Positions 46,756 through 55,731 of a DNA stretch of 64,000 nucleotides are shown piece after piece (position 1 is the first letter of the stretch; each line of letters begins with the position of its first letter). Position numbers and translations under genes: made by a program. Under the pieces are notes generated by a model. That model was not told where the DNA came from. It did not search any database and saw nothing but the letters and a program-made list of their open reading frames with translations. Origin of the DNA: JAFGJQ01 sp964495075 (lineage in GTDB: Bacteria > Planctomycetota > Phycisphaerae > UBA1845); the NCBI GenBank assembly GCA_964495075.1, contig CAZBUJ010000002.1:1-64000 (forward strand), read 5' to 3'.

Positions 46756-47931
46756 CTGATTCGGTACGCCCGGGCAGCGGGCCCGCTGCTGCTGGGTCTG
46801 TGGTGGGCGGTGGCGTTCGCGGGTTGCCACACCGCCTCACCGCACCGCAACCCCGTTAACGCGTATCCTCTCGCGATCCGCTATGCCGTCGAGCCGTTGT
46901 ACGGGCCGGGCGGCGATGCACCGCAAGATGTTATGGAACGCGACTTCACACGGCTGCGCGGGCTGGGGTTCAACACGATCCTCGCGTCGCACGTCGACGA
47001 CGCACAGTGCGAGGCCCTGGTCGACATCGCCGCGTCACACGGGTTGCGCGTCATCCTGCCGCCGCGAGACCTGCTCTACTACGTGCGGACGGGCGAGCCC
47101 GCGGGGTGGCCCGACACGTGGAATCGTGCCGAGGATTCGGTCTGGTGCCGTGACGGGGTCGGATTGTACCTCGGTTCGGTCGGCGACGCCGCGTCGGCGA
47201 GCCGCGCCGGCACGATCGCGGTCGTTTGCCGCCGCCAGGCCCCCCATCAATCGCTGTACGCTTTGAGGCGATCCCAACACGTGCCGGCCGACGGTTGGCC
47301 GCCCGGGGTGGTCCCGATCATCCCCGTATCGCCGCGCCCGAACGATGCCGACATGCAGGCCTCCTCTAACCCTCCAGATGTGCCCCCGGGCCTCGCTGCG
47401 ATCCCGGTTACGGCCCGCGGGACCACCACGGAGGACGGGGTCCGGTCCTGGCTGGGGCTGTACCACGCCGGCTTGTGCGCCGGCGGCACGGAGGGCGTGG
47501 TGCTGGATGCTTACGCGGAAGTGCCCGGACGCCAGCGGGGTCTGGTCGACCGGAACACCGGCCTGTCCCTCGAGCGCTCCGCCGTGGTCAAACGCATCCT
47601 CAGCCGGGCCCGAAAGTGGGGCCCGTTACTGCGCGGATCCCGCCCCGCCACCGTCCAGGGCGTTGAATGCCCCAGCGCGGATGTGCGGGTGACGCTGTTC
47701 GTCCATGGCCCGAGGCGGCTCCTCCTCGTGCGAAACCGATCGACCACCCGCTTCGCTCGCACCACCGTGCACGTCCCTCGGCAGCTTGGCGACGCGGCGG
47801 CGGAACGCGCCGTGGAAGTGGCGGCGGAACCGGGCGTGCTGGGCGGCGCCGTCTTCCGCAAAAGACGGGGCAAGATCGCCCTGGATGTCGATCTTGCCCC
47901 GGGGAATGCCAGTCTTTTCGAGGTCTTCTGA
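46756..47931 (+). CDS. Lipoprotein with TIM-barrel-like glycosidase character, start uncertain
   Basis: About 391 residues. The frame contains RLIRYARAAGPLLLGLWWAV and then AFAGC, an evident lipoprotein signal, but there is no ATG or GTG before it. I place the start at CTG 46756; TTG 46657 is an in-frame alternative overlapping the divergent gene. The mature part begins YAVEPLYGPGGDAP, then VMERDFTRLRGLGFNTILAS and LVDIAASHGLRVILPP, the beta-alpha start of a GH2/GH42-like barrel. The C-terminal half is beta-rich. No acid-base pair assigned. Either a non-canonical start or a sequence error near 46740 is possible. Confidence 0.6.
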   Translation: MIRYARAAGPLLLGLWWAVAFAGCHTASPHRNPVNAYPLAIRYAVEPLYGPGGDAPQDVMERDFTRLRGLGFNTILASHVDDAQCEALVDIAASHGLRVILPPRDLLYYVRTGEPAGWPDTWNRAEDSVWCRDGVGLYLGSVGDAASASRAGTIAVVCRRQAPHQSLYALRRSQHVPADGWPPGVVPIIPVSPRPNDADMQASSNPPDVPPGLAAIPVTARGTTTEDGVRSWLGLYHAGLCAGGTEGVVLDAYAEVPGRQRGLVDRNTGLSLERSAVVKRILSRARKWGPLLRGSRPATVQGVECPSADVRVTLFVHGPRRLLLVRNRSTTRFARTTVHVPRQLGDAAAERAVEVAAEPGVLGGAVFRKRRGKIALDVDLAPGNASLFEVF

Positions 47932-48004
47932 CGCCTGCCGCTTCGCCGTGCCGTGGGCCGCCCGCGCCGTCAACGGCGCCCTCCGCCAGGACGGGCCGGC
48001 TCGC

Positions 48005-48178
48005 TCACGGCAGCAGGTACGGCATGATACCCCAGACCGAGTCGATAATAAGCGCGTTGCTGCCGTCCAGCAGGTACGGGGTCACTCTCGGTAGGATCCA
48101 CTCCGAACAGCCCATCGGGACGATCGCCGGCAGTGCAAACATCGCCACCGCAAGTGTCTTGTACAATCGCTTTTTCAT
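48005..48178 (-). CDS. Tiny lipoprotein, copy 3 of a small-protein set
   Basis: 57-residue product, too short for most gene callers. KKRLYKTLAVAMFALPAIVP is the signal, then MGC as lipobox, and a mature part of 34 residues ending GIMPYLLP with YLLDGSN in the middle. GGAG lies 10 bases before ATG 48178. It sits 24 bases downstream of the outer-membrane protein gene on the same strand, so both are likely one transcript. Function unknown. Confidence 0.6.
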   Translation of the reverse strand: MKKRLYKTLAVAMFALPAIVPMGCSEWILPRVTPYLLDGSNALIIDSVWGIMPYLLP

Positions 48179-48202
48179 TATCCGATGTCTCCGTCCTGGA
48201 GG

Positions 48203-49315
48203 TTAGTAGGTCAACTTGACGTCCACGGTCACCCGCTGATTGAAGGTGTCGGTGCTGGGATTCACCAGGGGGAAACCGTACGCCGCACCGATGGAGGCGT
48301 TCGGGGTCAGCTTCCAGCGGAAACCGATGTCGCCCCACATCACAAAGGAGCACGCGACGTCATATGAGCCCAGGTTCGTAACGTCCAGCCCGCCCACCGC
48401 CAGCGGCATCCGGTCAGCGTCGCTGATGTAATGTAAGCCATGGACCTCGAACAAGGGGAAGAAGCCGGGCAGAATGTCGGGCAGAACCTCGTAATCGGTG
48501 TGTACGTCCCAGTGAATGATGTGGTTGCCATAGTTGCGGTTCATGGGGCATCGCCAGCCGGCGTCAGCCATGACATGGAACCGGCCCCATCCCTTGGCCA
48601 TCGTGAGAAAGAAGTCCAGCTCGTTCGCATCGGCCGGCCCGCCCTGCAGGGCGCCGAAACTCCCGTTGTGCATCTCCCACTTCACGCCGCCGGCCGCCAT
48701 GAGCTCGTGGGCCTCGCTCTGGATGAACGCGTACTTGAGGCCGATGCCCAGATCATTCCAGCCGCTGCCCTCGGACAGAATGCCCGCGTTCAGGTCCGTG
48801 TACCCGTCCTTCCAGACCATAACCTGCAACCGGTCGGTCAGGGCGATGCGGAACGGAAACGCCAGCATGTTGAGCTCCCCGCCGCCGATCTGCGAGTTGC
48901 TCGGAAAATCATGCCACATGTAGATGATCTTCATCTGCGTTTCGATCACCGGGCTCTCGAAATAGAGCGGGTTACCCACCGGCTCGGCAAACGCCTCGTG
49001 GAAGTCCGAGTTGGCACGCTGCCCGACCAGGAACCCCGGCCACGGCCAGTCGATGTCCGGGATCAGCCGGTCCGACGTGATCAGGTACGAACTCCGAACT
49101 GATTGCCCCGCGACGGGACCCTGGTTGATCGTTTCCTCTGTGATTTGTGTTTCCTCAGCAACCTCCGCTCCCTCGTCAGTCGTTGCAGGTTCGTTCGCCG
49201 GCTGCAGCGCGAACGAATACGGCGTCGAAAACGTCGCATGGCTCGCACCACTCCCGGCCCAGCTAGGCAGGGCCAGTCCCAAAACGACCGCCGCCATTAG
49301 CGCATGAAATCGCAC
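48203..49315 (-). CDS. Outer-membrane beta-barrel-like protein
   Basis: 370-residue exported protein. Signal peptide about residues 1-26 (ALMAAVVLGLALPSWAGS). A Glu/Thr-rich linker is followed by alternating amphipathic strands ending in aromatic residues: IETQMKIIYMWHDFP, NMLAFPFRIALTDRLQVMVW, LGIGLKYAFIQSEAHEL, GAAYGFPLVN, and the C-terminal RVTVDVKLTY with a terminal aromatic residue, the usual barrel-ending signal. GTG 49315 is used: AGGAG lies 7 bases upstream. Family resemblance is to uncharacterised transporter-like outer-membrane proteins. Confidence 0.7.
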   Translation of the reverse strand: MRFHALMAAVVLGLALPSWAGSGASHATFSTPYSFALQPANEPATTDEGAEVAEETQITEETINQGPVAGQSVRSSYLITSDRLIPDIDWPWPGFLVGQRANSDFHEAFAEPVGNPLYFESPVIETQMKIIYMWHDFPSNSQIGGGELNMLAFPFRIALTDRLQVMVWKDGYTDLNAGILSEGSGWNDLGIGLKYAFIQSEAHELMAAGGVKWEMHNGSFGALQGGPADANELDFFLTMAKGWGRFHVMADAGWRCPMNRNYGNHIIHWDVHTDYEVLPDILPGFFPLFEVHGLHYISDADRMPLAVGGLDVTNLGSYDVACSFVMWGDIGFRWKLTPNASIGAAYGFPLVNPSTDTFNQRVTVDVKLTY

Positions 49316-49679
49316 TTGACCACTCCTATTGATCGGTGCCTGACTACTGTTACCGCGCCTATGCTCAGAGCGGGTGTCTGCCCGATATGTCGAAACCCGC
49401 CCGGCTGGTGGACCGCTCACCAGTCAAGCGGATTATCACCCCCCCTACGCACCGACGTCAACAAGAAATCGAGCAAGTTATCACAATCCGCGGCACCCCC
49501 TTGCCCCGACTCGCTTGGATCGCGATGATCGCCGCGGTCCGACCGCCCGTCCGGGAGTCAGCCGGCACGCGGAATCGGCCACGGCGCGTTGACGCATCTC
49601 GCCCGATGGTCTACGCTTATGCCCTGAGGGCGGACCCGGGCTCGGCACGCCGCCAATGGTGGGGGCGGAGACATAACGT
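49316..49679. other. Divergent intergenic gap
   Basis: 364 bases between the outer-membrane protein gene and a lipoprotein gene, divergently read. No gene supported and no clear promoter boxes. Confidence 0.45.
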
Positions 49680-50162
49680 ATGAATTACGCTGAGGTTACG
49701 TTTGTGTGGCTTCTGCCGGTGGTGGCTGGCGTCGCCGGGCTCGCAGGGGGCTGTGAATCGCCCGACGCCAACCACGACGTACGACTCGTCGTATCGCGAA
49801 CTCAGTACGAAAAAGACATCCCGATTCCGGACGGCTTTGAACTCGTCGAAGATGCCTGCGAAGACCAGTCGACCGGGACCCGGCGCCTCTATTTGCGGCA
49901 CCGCTACGAGGGCCGCGCCGACAACAAGTATGCGGTTCGCCGGTTCTACCGCGAGCAGATGCCCCGGGCACGCTGGCACCTCGTCAGTGACGGCGGGGTA
50001 AACGGTGTCTACACACTTCGCTTCGAGAAAGGCACGGAAGCCTGCACCGTGGAGATCACTGACGCCGAAGGCGGCCTTGGCGGCGCCCGAACGCGAATCG
50101 AAGTGAAAATCGTGCAGGAAGAACGAGGCCAAGCTCCCGCCGAAGTACGGAACAAACCATGA
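49680..50162 (+). CDS. Lipoprotein of unknown function
   Basis: 160 residues. Signal with lipobox GLAGGC near residue 25; mature domain begins IPIPDGFELVEDACED, followed by RRLYLRHRYEGRADNKYAVR, FYREQMPRARWHLV and LRFEKGTEACTVEIT. The Phe-Glu-Leu-Val start followed by a basic helix and beta strands suggests a small alpha/beta fold I associate with planctomycete lipoproteins of unknown role. Its stop overlaps the ATG of the next gene (ATGA), so the two are coupled and their products may work together at the inner membrane. Confidence 0.68.
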   Translation: MNYAEVTFVWLLPVVAGVAGLAGGCESPDANHDVRLVVSRTQYEKDIPIPDGFELVEDACEDQSTGTRRLYLRHRYEGRADNKYAVRRFYREQMPRARWHLVSDGGVNGVYTLRFEKGTEACTVEITDAEGGLGGARTRIEVKIVQEERGQAPAEVRNKP

Positions 50163-51031
50163 AGCATCACCGCAGACAAGAACTACAGACCAACGAACTC
50201 GCCCAGATTCTCGCCGACATCCGCGAGAACTACTCTCGCTACGGCAGTTACATCCTCGGCGGGCTCGCGGCCATCATCGTGATCGCCGCCCTGGCCATCT
50301 ACATCAGCCGGGCCGACGCCGCGGCCCGCGATACGGCCGTCCAGCAGATCATGGCCGCCCGGTTCGTCAATGATAATGGGCTCCCCCTCCCCGCCGACCA
50401 GGTCCAGAGCGCGATCGACTCGCTCCAGACCGTCGCGGATGACTCCAGCGATCCGGATATCACCCGGCGGGCGCTGATCAAGCTGGCCGGCGGCGTGCTC
50501 AACGTTTGCGTCTCCCAGCCTGACGCCGTGACCGCCGAACGGCTGCAAGCGGTCGAGAATGCCAGCAACCGGCTGCTACGCGACTATGGCCGCCAGCCGG
50601 TCGTGGCCGGGGCCGCCCTCCTCTTCCTCGCCAACGTCGAAGGGAACCGGTTCGTGCTCGACGGAGGTATCCGTCACCGCGATAAGGCCCGCGAGTACCT
50701 CACGCGGATCACCCAGAATTCCGAGAAACGGTTCGACGGCACCCCGTTCATGCAGCTGGCCCTCACCGAACTGAACAACCTCGACGAGACGTTCCAGACC
50801 GTTACGTTAGCGCCGCCCCGGCCGCCGGCGGCGGCCGCCGCTGAACCGGCCGGAGAGGGGCAGGTCCACCTCCTCACGGAACCCCCCCTCCCGACCGACC
50901 TGATCCCCGAGACGGGAATCGATCAGACGATGGAGGTCGAACAGCCGGAAGAGCCCCAGGGCAGCCCCTCCCCGGAGGAGCCCGAGGACAGCCCTTCGCC
51001 GGAGGAGCCCCAAGGCGGCCCCACGCGGTGA
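50159..51031 (+). CDS. Single-pass membrane protein with helical-repeat domain (YfgM-like)
   Basis: 290 residues. A cytosolic N-terminus of about 30 residues (QELQTNELAQILADIRENYS) leads to one transmembrane helix (residues about 32-50, ILGGLAAIIVIAALAIYI). A TPR-like helical domain (about 55-215) faces the periplasm. The architecture resembles YfgM, a SecYEG ancillary subunit, and is common in planctomycetes as the partner of a small lipoprotein. The C-terminal 27 residues are Glu/Pro/Ser-rich and repetitive. Overlaps the upstream lipoprotein gene. Confidence 0.65.
   Translation: MKHHRRQELQTNELAQILADIRENYSRYGSYILGGLAAIIVIAALAIYISRADAAARDTAVQQIMAARFVNDNGLPLPADQVQSAIDSLQTVADDSSDPDITRRALIKLAGGVLNVCVSQPDAVTAERLQAVENASNRLLRDYGRQPVVAGAALLFLANVEGNRFVLDGGIRHRDKAREYLTRITQNSEKRFDGTPFMQLALTELNNLDETFQTVTLAPPRPPAAAAAEPAGEGQVHLLTEPPLPTDLIPETGIDQTMEVEQPEEPQGSPSPEEPEDSPSPEEPQGGPTR
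50948..51028 (+). repeat. Three in-frame 27-base repeats
   Basis: Three consecutive nine-codon units with theme EEP-(Q/E)-(G/D)-(S/G)-P-x-(P/R) at the C-terminus of the membrane protein. Low complexity, likely a flexible tail and prone to copy-number change. Confidence 0.75.
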
Positions 51032-51056
51032 GAACCGAGTTGATGACGACTCAACC

Positions 51057-53960
51057 ATGCGTGGCTTACCCGGCCTGTCAACGATACTCCGTGCCCGTAC
51101 CAGCAGACCGATCCGTCGACGCCTTCCGCTCCTGACCCTCGTCGCGCTTGGCCCGATGGCGTGTGTCGCGGGGGCGTGCTCCGGCCCGCCAACCCCATTG
51201 CGGCCGGAGATCTGGGCGACCGACGACATCCACGCACCGACGCCCGCTGCGTCGTGGAGTGAGGATGCCGAACTTTTCGATCACGAAGCCCGCCGATTCG
51301 CGGTGGCCGGCGCCGCCGGCGAGACCCTCGGATTCCATCTCGCGGTTGCGGCCACCGACCGGGCGTTGCCCGCGATCGACCTGGCCATGGTCGACCTTCA
51401 ATCCGGCGACGCTACCATTCCCGCAACCACGGTCCGGTTCCATCGCCTCCACTCGGTGCAGGTGGAACACTGGCCGGGCTGGCACATCCGGCTCATCGAG
51501 CCGAGCCGGCGGCGATCCACCGTGCCCGACGTAGTGGTCCCCGCCGACGCCCCCGTCGGGGGACTGCCCGCCGACGTACCGCCCGGCCAGACGCTGCACC
51601 TGTGGGTCGACATCGATATCCCCGACGACGCCGAGCCCGGCAGCTACGACGGCACGTTGATCATCCGATCACGCCGTCGCGTAGTGGAAGCACTCGGGCT
51701 GACATTGACCGTCTGGCCGTTCCGGCTGCCCCACCCGTCCCGCCCCGTGCTCCTCGCCGACCTGGATCATCGGGCCCTGTTCGCCCATCACCTGACGTAC
51801 AACAACCGACCGTACGGTCCGCCCCGCATCCTGGCCACCAACCCGCTCCGGCAGGAACTCGAGTTCGTGCTTACCAGGACCATGCGCATGCTGGCGGAGC
51901 ATGGTGTGTCGCCAGTCCTGCCGCGGCTCTACCCGACCATGAAGATCGGCGTGAACCGCGAACTGAAGATCGACTGGGCCGACTACGACCGCGTGGTCCA
52001 GGGGTTCCTGGACGGGTCGGGGCTCCGCGATGCCCGAACCGCGCCGCTGTGGCCGATCCCTTTCAACGAAGCGTTCCCGCCTCCGCCGTCGTATGGAGCC
52101 ATGCACTCGCCGACCTATGCCGCCACGGTGCGGGACTACCTGCGGCATTGCGCGACGCACTTCGACGAGATGGGATGGCTGGATCGCAGCTACGTCGTCA
52201 TTCCGCATGCCGATACGATCAGCGCCGAGGCCTGGCAGGCGGTCGGGTACTTCGGCGCCATCATGCGGGCCGCCCATCCCCGCCTCCGCCGCCTCTGTGC
52301 CCTCTTCCCGCAGGACATGACGACCTACGGCTGGCAGGGATTCCCCCACGGCGACGTATCCTCCTTCGTCGACATCTGGTGCCCGCCCGCCCAGTTCTAT
52401 GACCCGGCGCTGGAACCGAACTGGTTTGCCCCCGAGCAATCGACGTGGCTTCACCTCGATCGCCCGCCGTTCAGCGGGTCCGTCGAAATCGCCGCCCCGC
52501 CCGACGCCAGCCGCGTGATCCCCTGGCAGGGGTTTCGCCTCGATTGCCCGGTGATCGCGCTGGGCTGCGCCAACGATGCCACGATGGACGCCGTCGACCT
52601 GACGCCCCAGGCGTGCATCGACCGCCGACCCGATCTGCTGATCTACCCCGGACGCCCCTTCCAATTGTCACTGCCGGTTGCATCCATGCGACTGAAGCGG
52701 CTCCGCCGCGGCATGCAGGACCTCGCCTACGTGCAACTGCTCAATGAGCACGAGTTGTCCCACGTCGCCGAGACGATCGCCGAGTCGCTCGCCCCGTTCG
52801 CCGCCGCCGAGGCGTACGGGGCCCATTTTGCCGACGGGCGTCCCAACGCGTGGGTGACCTCGCCCCAATGGTGGTCACTGGCGCGACGCGTGATGGCCGA
52901 CGAACTGATCCGCCGAATCGAAGGCGCGGAGGCCGACGGGGTCGACCAACTCGCCGGCACCCTCCGCTGGCGTCAGTTCATGACCGAGACCCGCAAGGTC
53001 GAGGTGCGGGTGGACGGCGTCCGCGTGCGCCCGGCGGGTGGGCACAAAGGCGAGGCCGTCATCGACGTGCGGCTCACCATCACCAATCACACGCGGGTCC
53101 CCGTCGTCGGGACCCTCGCCTTCGAGGAATTACCGGTGGGGTGGTCCACCGACCCGGCACCGGTGGATGTCCCCCGCATCCAGCCGGGGCGGGCCGTCCG
53201 CGTGACGCTGACTGCTCGGGCCGGAGCCGTCACCTGGGACAACGATGGCGTGCGCTACCTGCCCATTCGCTTCGACTACAACCGCCGGACCCGGCGCTTC
53301 GCCGCCCGGCTCGCCTTCGTGCCCGCGCCGCGGCTGGCCCAGCCCGTCCCCATCAACGGCGACCTCTCCGACTGGCCCGTGGCGCCAGGAAACGTCGCCT
53401 CGGACTTCGTGCTGATCACCGGTGAACCGCAGGAGAGGTCGAACGGGCGGGCGGGTCGGCCGGCGTCGGCCACCCGGTGTCACGTCGGTCGCGACAAGGA
53501 CTATCTCTACTTCGGCTTTCACTGCGCCAGCGGGGGCACGCCCGACCTGGAGGGACGGAGCAACCTCGTGCACTACGAGGACATGGTGCCGGTGGGCGAG
53601 GACCTGGTCGAGGTGATCATCGACCCGGAAGCCACGGACACCCGGTCGACCGGGGATCTCTACCACCTGGTGGTCAAGCTCTCCGGCGCCTGCTGGGAGC
53701 GGGGCATCGGCACCGAGCCGCCGACGGGGCCCCGTTGCGCCTGGGCGGCGGATATCCGCCATGCGGCCCGCTGGTGCGGCGATCACTGGGAGGCCGAGGT
53801 GCGGATCCCGCTCACCGCGTTTGGTCACCCGCTGCGCGACCACGAAGTCTGGGCCCTGAATATCACGCGGTTCGACGCGGTGGCTCAGGAGTACTCGAAC
53901 TGGGCCGGGGCGGTGACCAACGTCTACGACCCGCTCTCCCTCGGCAATCTGGGCCTGTGA
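51057..53960 (+). CDS. DUF4091 glycoside-hydrolase-like lipoprotein with C-terminal carbohydrate-binding region
   Basis: 967 residues. Basic start and long hydrophobic core end in lipobox VAGAC. Residues about 60-250 are beta-rich; 250-640 contain the DUF4091 region with TIM-barrel-like strands (YVVIPHADTISAEAWQAVGY) and, near 545, the typical MRLKRLRRGMQDLAYVQLLN. Residues about 760-960 fit a CBM9/DOMON-type module (INGDLSDWPV, DYLYFGFHC, AEVRIPLTAFG). DUF4091 proteins are linked to glycan breakdown but few are characterised. Starts 25 bases after the previous gene with no clear ribosome site. Confidence 0.75.
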   Translation: MRGLPGLSTILRARTSRPIRRRLPLLTLVALGPMACVAGACSGPPTPLRPEIWATDDIHAPTPAASWSEDAELFDHEARRFAVAGAAGETLGFHLAVAATDRALPAIDLAMVDLQSGDATIPATTVRFHRLHSVQVEHWPGWHIRLIEPSRRRSTVPDVVVPADAPVGGLPADVPPGQTLHLWVDIDIPDDAEPGSYDGTLIIRSRRRVVEALGLTLTVWPFRLPHPSRPVLLADLDHRALFAHHLTYNNRPYGPPRILATNPLRQELEFVLTRTMRMLAEHGVSPVLPRLYPTMKIGVNRELKIDWADYDRVVQGFLDGSGLRDARTAPLWPIPFNEAFPPPPSYGAMHSPTYAATVRDYLRHCATHFDEMGWLDRSYVVIPHADTISAEAWQAVGYFGAIMRAAHPRLRRLCALFPQDMTTYGWQGFPHGDVSSFVDIWCPPAQFYDPALEPNWFAPEQSTWLHLDRPPFSGSVEIAAPPDASRVIPWQGFRLDCPVIALGCANDATMDAVDLTPQACIDRRPDLLIYPGRPFQLSLPVASMRLKRLRRGMQDLAYVQLLNEHELSHVAETIAESLAPFAAAEAYGAHFADGRPNAWVTSPQWWSLARRVMADELIRRIEGAEADGVDQLAGTLRWRQFMTETRKVEVRVDGVRVRPAGGHKGEAVIDVRLTITNHTRVPVVGTLAFEELPVGWSTDPAPVDVPRIQPGRAVRVTLTARAGAVTWDNDGVRYLPIRFDYNRRTRRFAARLAFVPAPRLAQPVPINGDLSDWPVAPGNVASDFVLITGEPQERSNGRAGRPASATRCHVGRDKDYLYFGFHCASGGTPDLEGRSNLVHYEDMVPVGEDLVEVIIDPEATDTRSTGDLYHLVVKLSGACWERGIGTEPPTGPRCAWAADIRHAARWCGDHWEAEVRIPLTAFGHPLRDHEVWALNITRFDAVAQEYSNWAGAVTNVYDPLSLGNLGL

Positions 53961-54015
53961 CCCGCAAGCGGAGCCGGGCGGAGGCCGCCCGCCCGCTGGG
54001 TTCCCTGGGTGGGTG

Positions 54016-54043
54016 TTGATTTTGGCCGATCGCGACTTATACT
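54016..54043 (+). promoter_or_regulatory. Promoter of rpmE
   Basis: TTGATT (-35) and TATACT (-10) with a 16-base spacer, about 48 bases before the rpmE ATG. Four of six and five of six consensus bases match. Confidence 0.6.
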
Positions 54044-54090
54044 GGGAGGACTCTGCAGGGGCTGCGGAGACGCAACAGGATGGTCATGCG

Positions 54091-54339
54091 ATGAAAGACG
54101 ATATTCATCCCAAGTACGTGGAGTGCACGGTCCGCTGCGGCTGTGGCCACCAGTTCAAGACGCGAAGCACCTTGCCGGAAATCCACGTGGAAATCTGCTC
54201 CAAGTGCCACCCCTTCTTCACCGGCCAGCAGAAGTTCGTCGATACCGCGGGTCGGGTGGAGCGCTTCCAGCGCAAGTTCGGCGGTGACTACTTCCGGAAG
54301 CCCGACAAGGCCAAAGGGGCGCCCGCGCCCAAAGCTTAG
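54091..54339 (+). CDS. rpmE: 50S ribosomal protein L31, zinc-binding type
   Basis: 82 residues. KDDIHPKYVECTVRCGCG is the conserved start; the zinc ligands are Cys 16, 18, 36 and 39 (CGCG and CSKC), so this is the C+ form of L31, dependent on zinc, not the zinc-free paralogue made under starvation. HPFFTGQQKFVDTAGRVERF follows. A Lys/Ala/Pro tail of about 12 residues extends the usual end. ATG 54091 is used rather than the in-frame 54013 because all L31 proteins start MK-x-x-IHP. Followed by an intrinsic terminator and then prfA, a common bacterial neighbour. Confidence 0.95.
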   Translation: MKDDIHPKYVECTVRCGCGHQFKTRSTLPEIHVEICSKCHPFFTGQQKFVDTAGRVERFQRKFGGDYFRKPDKAKGAPAPKA

Positions 54340-54352
54340 CTCCAGCAATCCG

Positions 54353-54408
54353 AATCCACGCCCAGGGCGTCCGTGCTGACCGGTCGATTTGGGCGTGGAT
54401 TTTCATTT
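54353..54408 (+). terminator. Intrinsic-type terminator after rpmE
   Basis: AATCCACGCCCA (54353-54364) and TGGGCGTGGATT (54390-54401) form a perfect 12-base stem with a 25-base loop, followed by TTCATTT. Fourteen bases after the rpmE stop. Confidence 0.65.
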
Positions 54409-54507
54409 GGGCGGAGGACCGGGCACCACCGGCCGGGCACGGACGCCGTTCTCCGGGATCCTCCGCGGTAGTGACAACGTCGTGAACGGCTCACGGATGG
54501 CGTACCC

Positions 54508-55602
54508 ATGGTCGACAACGTCGACGCCCGATTGCTGGCCAAGCTCGAAGAGATCGCGCAGAAGTGCGACGAACTGACCCGCGAGATGGCCGATCCCGCC
54601 GTCGCCCGCGATGCGGTCCGCAGCGTCGCCCTGGCCAAGGAAGTCGGCCGGCTCGGCCGACTGTCCGATCCCTACAAGAACTTCCGCAAGGTCCGTGACC
54701 AACTGGATGAGGCCCGCGCCATCATGGGAGATCCCTCGCAAGATTCGGATCTGCGTGAATTGGCCGAGTCGGAGATCGACGAGTTGCAGGCCAGTCACGA
54801 CCGGCTGCTGGACGGGTTGAAGGAACTCCTCGTCACCGACGCGGACGCCGCCATCACCTCCGTCATCGTGGAGATTCGGGCGGGGACCGGCGGCGACGAG
54901 GCGGCCCTGTTCGCCCGGGACCTCTACGAGATGTACCTGCGCTACTGCGAGCGCAAGGGGTTCAAGGTGGAGGTCATCGACCAGTCCGGGGCCGACCTGG
55001 GCGGGCTCAAGGAAATCATCCTCAACATCAAGGGCCCCGACGTCTGGCGGTGTCTGGGCTACGAAGGCGGTGGGCACCGGGTGCAACGCGTGCCCGAAAC
55101 CGAGGCCCAGGGGCGAATCCACACCTCGGCCGCCACCGTGGCCGTCCTGCCGGAACCGGACGAGATCAACATCGACATCAACTGGGACACCGACTGCGAG
55201 GAGTTCGTGTCGCGGGCGGGCGGCCCCGGCGGCCAGAACGTCAACAAGGTGTCGTCGGCGATCCGGCTCGTCCACAAGGAGACGGGGATCACCGTGTCGA
55301 TGCGGGACGAGAAGTCGCAGCACAAGAACCGGGCCAAGGCCCGGCGCATCATGCTCAGCCGCCTGTACGACCACGAGATGCACAGGCAGACGTCCGAGCG
55401 GGCGGGCACCCGCCGGGCCATGATCGGCAGCGGCGACCGGTCGCAGCGGATCCGCACCTACAACTTCCCCCAGAACCGCTGCACCGACCACCGCATCAAC
55501 CTGAACCTTTACAACCTCGACAAGATCCTCCAGGGCGAACTGGACGACCTCATCGAGGCCCTCCAGACCTACGACAAACAGCAACGCCTGAAAAACCTGT
55601 GA
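54508..55602 (+). CDS. prfA: Peptide chain release factor 1
   Basis: Recognises UAA and UAG and triggers peptidyl-tRNA hydrolysis. The 364-residue protein has normal length. IVEIRAGTGGDEAALFARDL opens the central domain, RVPETEAQGRIHTS carries the PxT stop-codon reader (here PET), and GGPGGQNVNKVSS near residue 240 is the catalytic GGQ loop. PxT rather than SPF identifies RF1 and not RF2. The RF1 methyltransferase prmC, often adjacent, is not in this window. Confidence 0.95.
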   Translation: MVDNVDARLLAKLEEIAQKCDELTREMADPAVARDAVRSVALAKEVGRLGRLSDPYKNFRKVRDQLDEARAIMGDPSQDSDLRELAESEIDELQASHDRLLDGLKELLVTDADAAITSVIVEIRAGTGGDEAALFARDLYEMYLRYCERKGFKVEVIDQSGADLGGLKEIILNIKGPDVWRCLGYEGGGHRVQRVPETEAQGRIHTSAATVAVLPEPDEINIDINWDTDCEEFVSRAGGPGGQNVNKVSSAIRLVHKETGITVSMRDEKSQHKNRAKARRIMLSRLYDHEMHRQTSERAGTRRAMIGSGDRSQRIRTYNFPQNRCTDHRINLNLYNLDKILQGELDDLIEALQTYDKQQRLKNL

Positions 55603-55694
55603 CGTCGACTCGACGCCAGGTATCGCCACGAGGCCAAAAGGCGGTCTTCTTCGGCCGCTTCCAGTGCCACGCACTGGCACCATGCGCGGCACGC

Positions 55695-55731
55695 CATCTG
55701 TGATTCGTAATCCGGGATTCGCTTTCTACAG
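55695..55731. repeat. Dispersed ATTCG-type intergenic repeat, copy A
   Basis: Shares 22 of the first 27 positions with the copy at 56955-56992, including the CATCTGT start, ATTCGT, GG and ATTCG blocks and the closing ACAG. Lies between convergent prfA and arsC. Confidence 0.55.
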
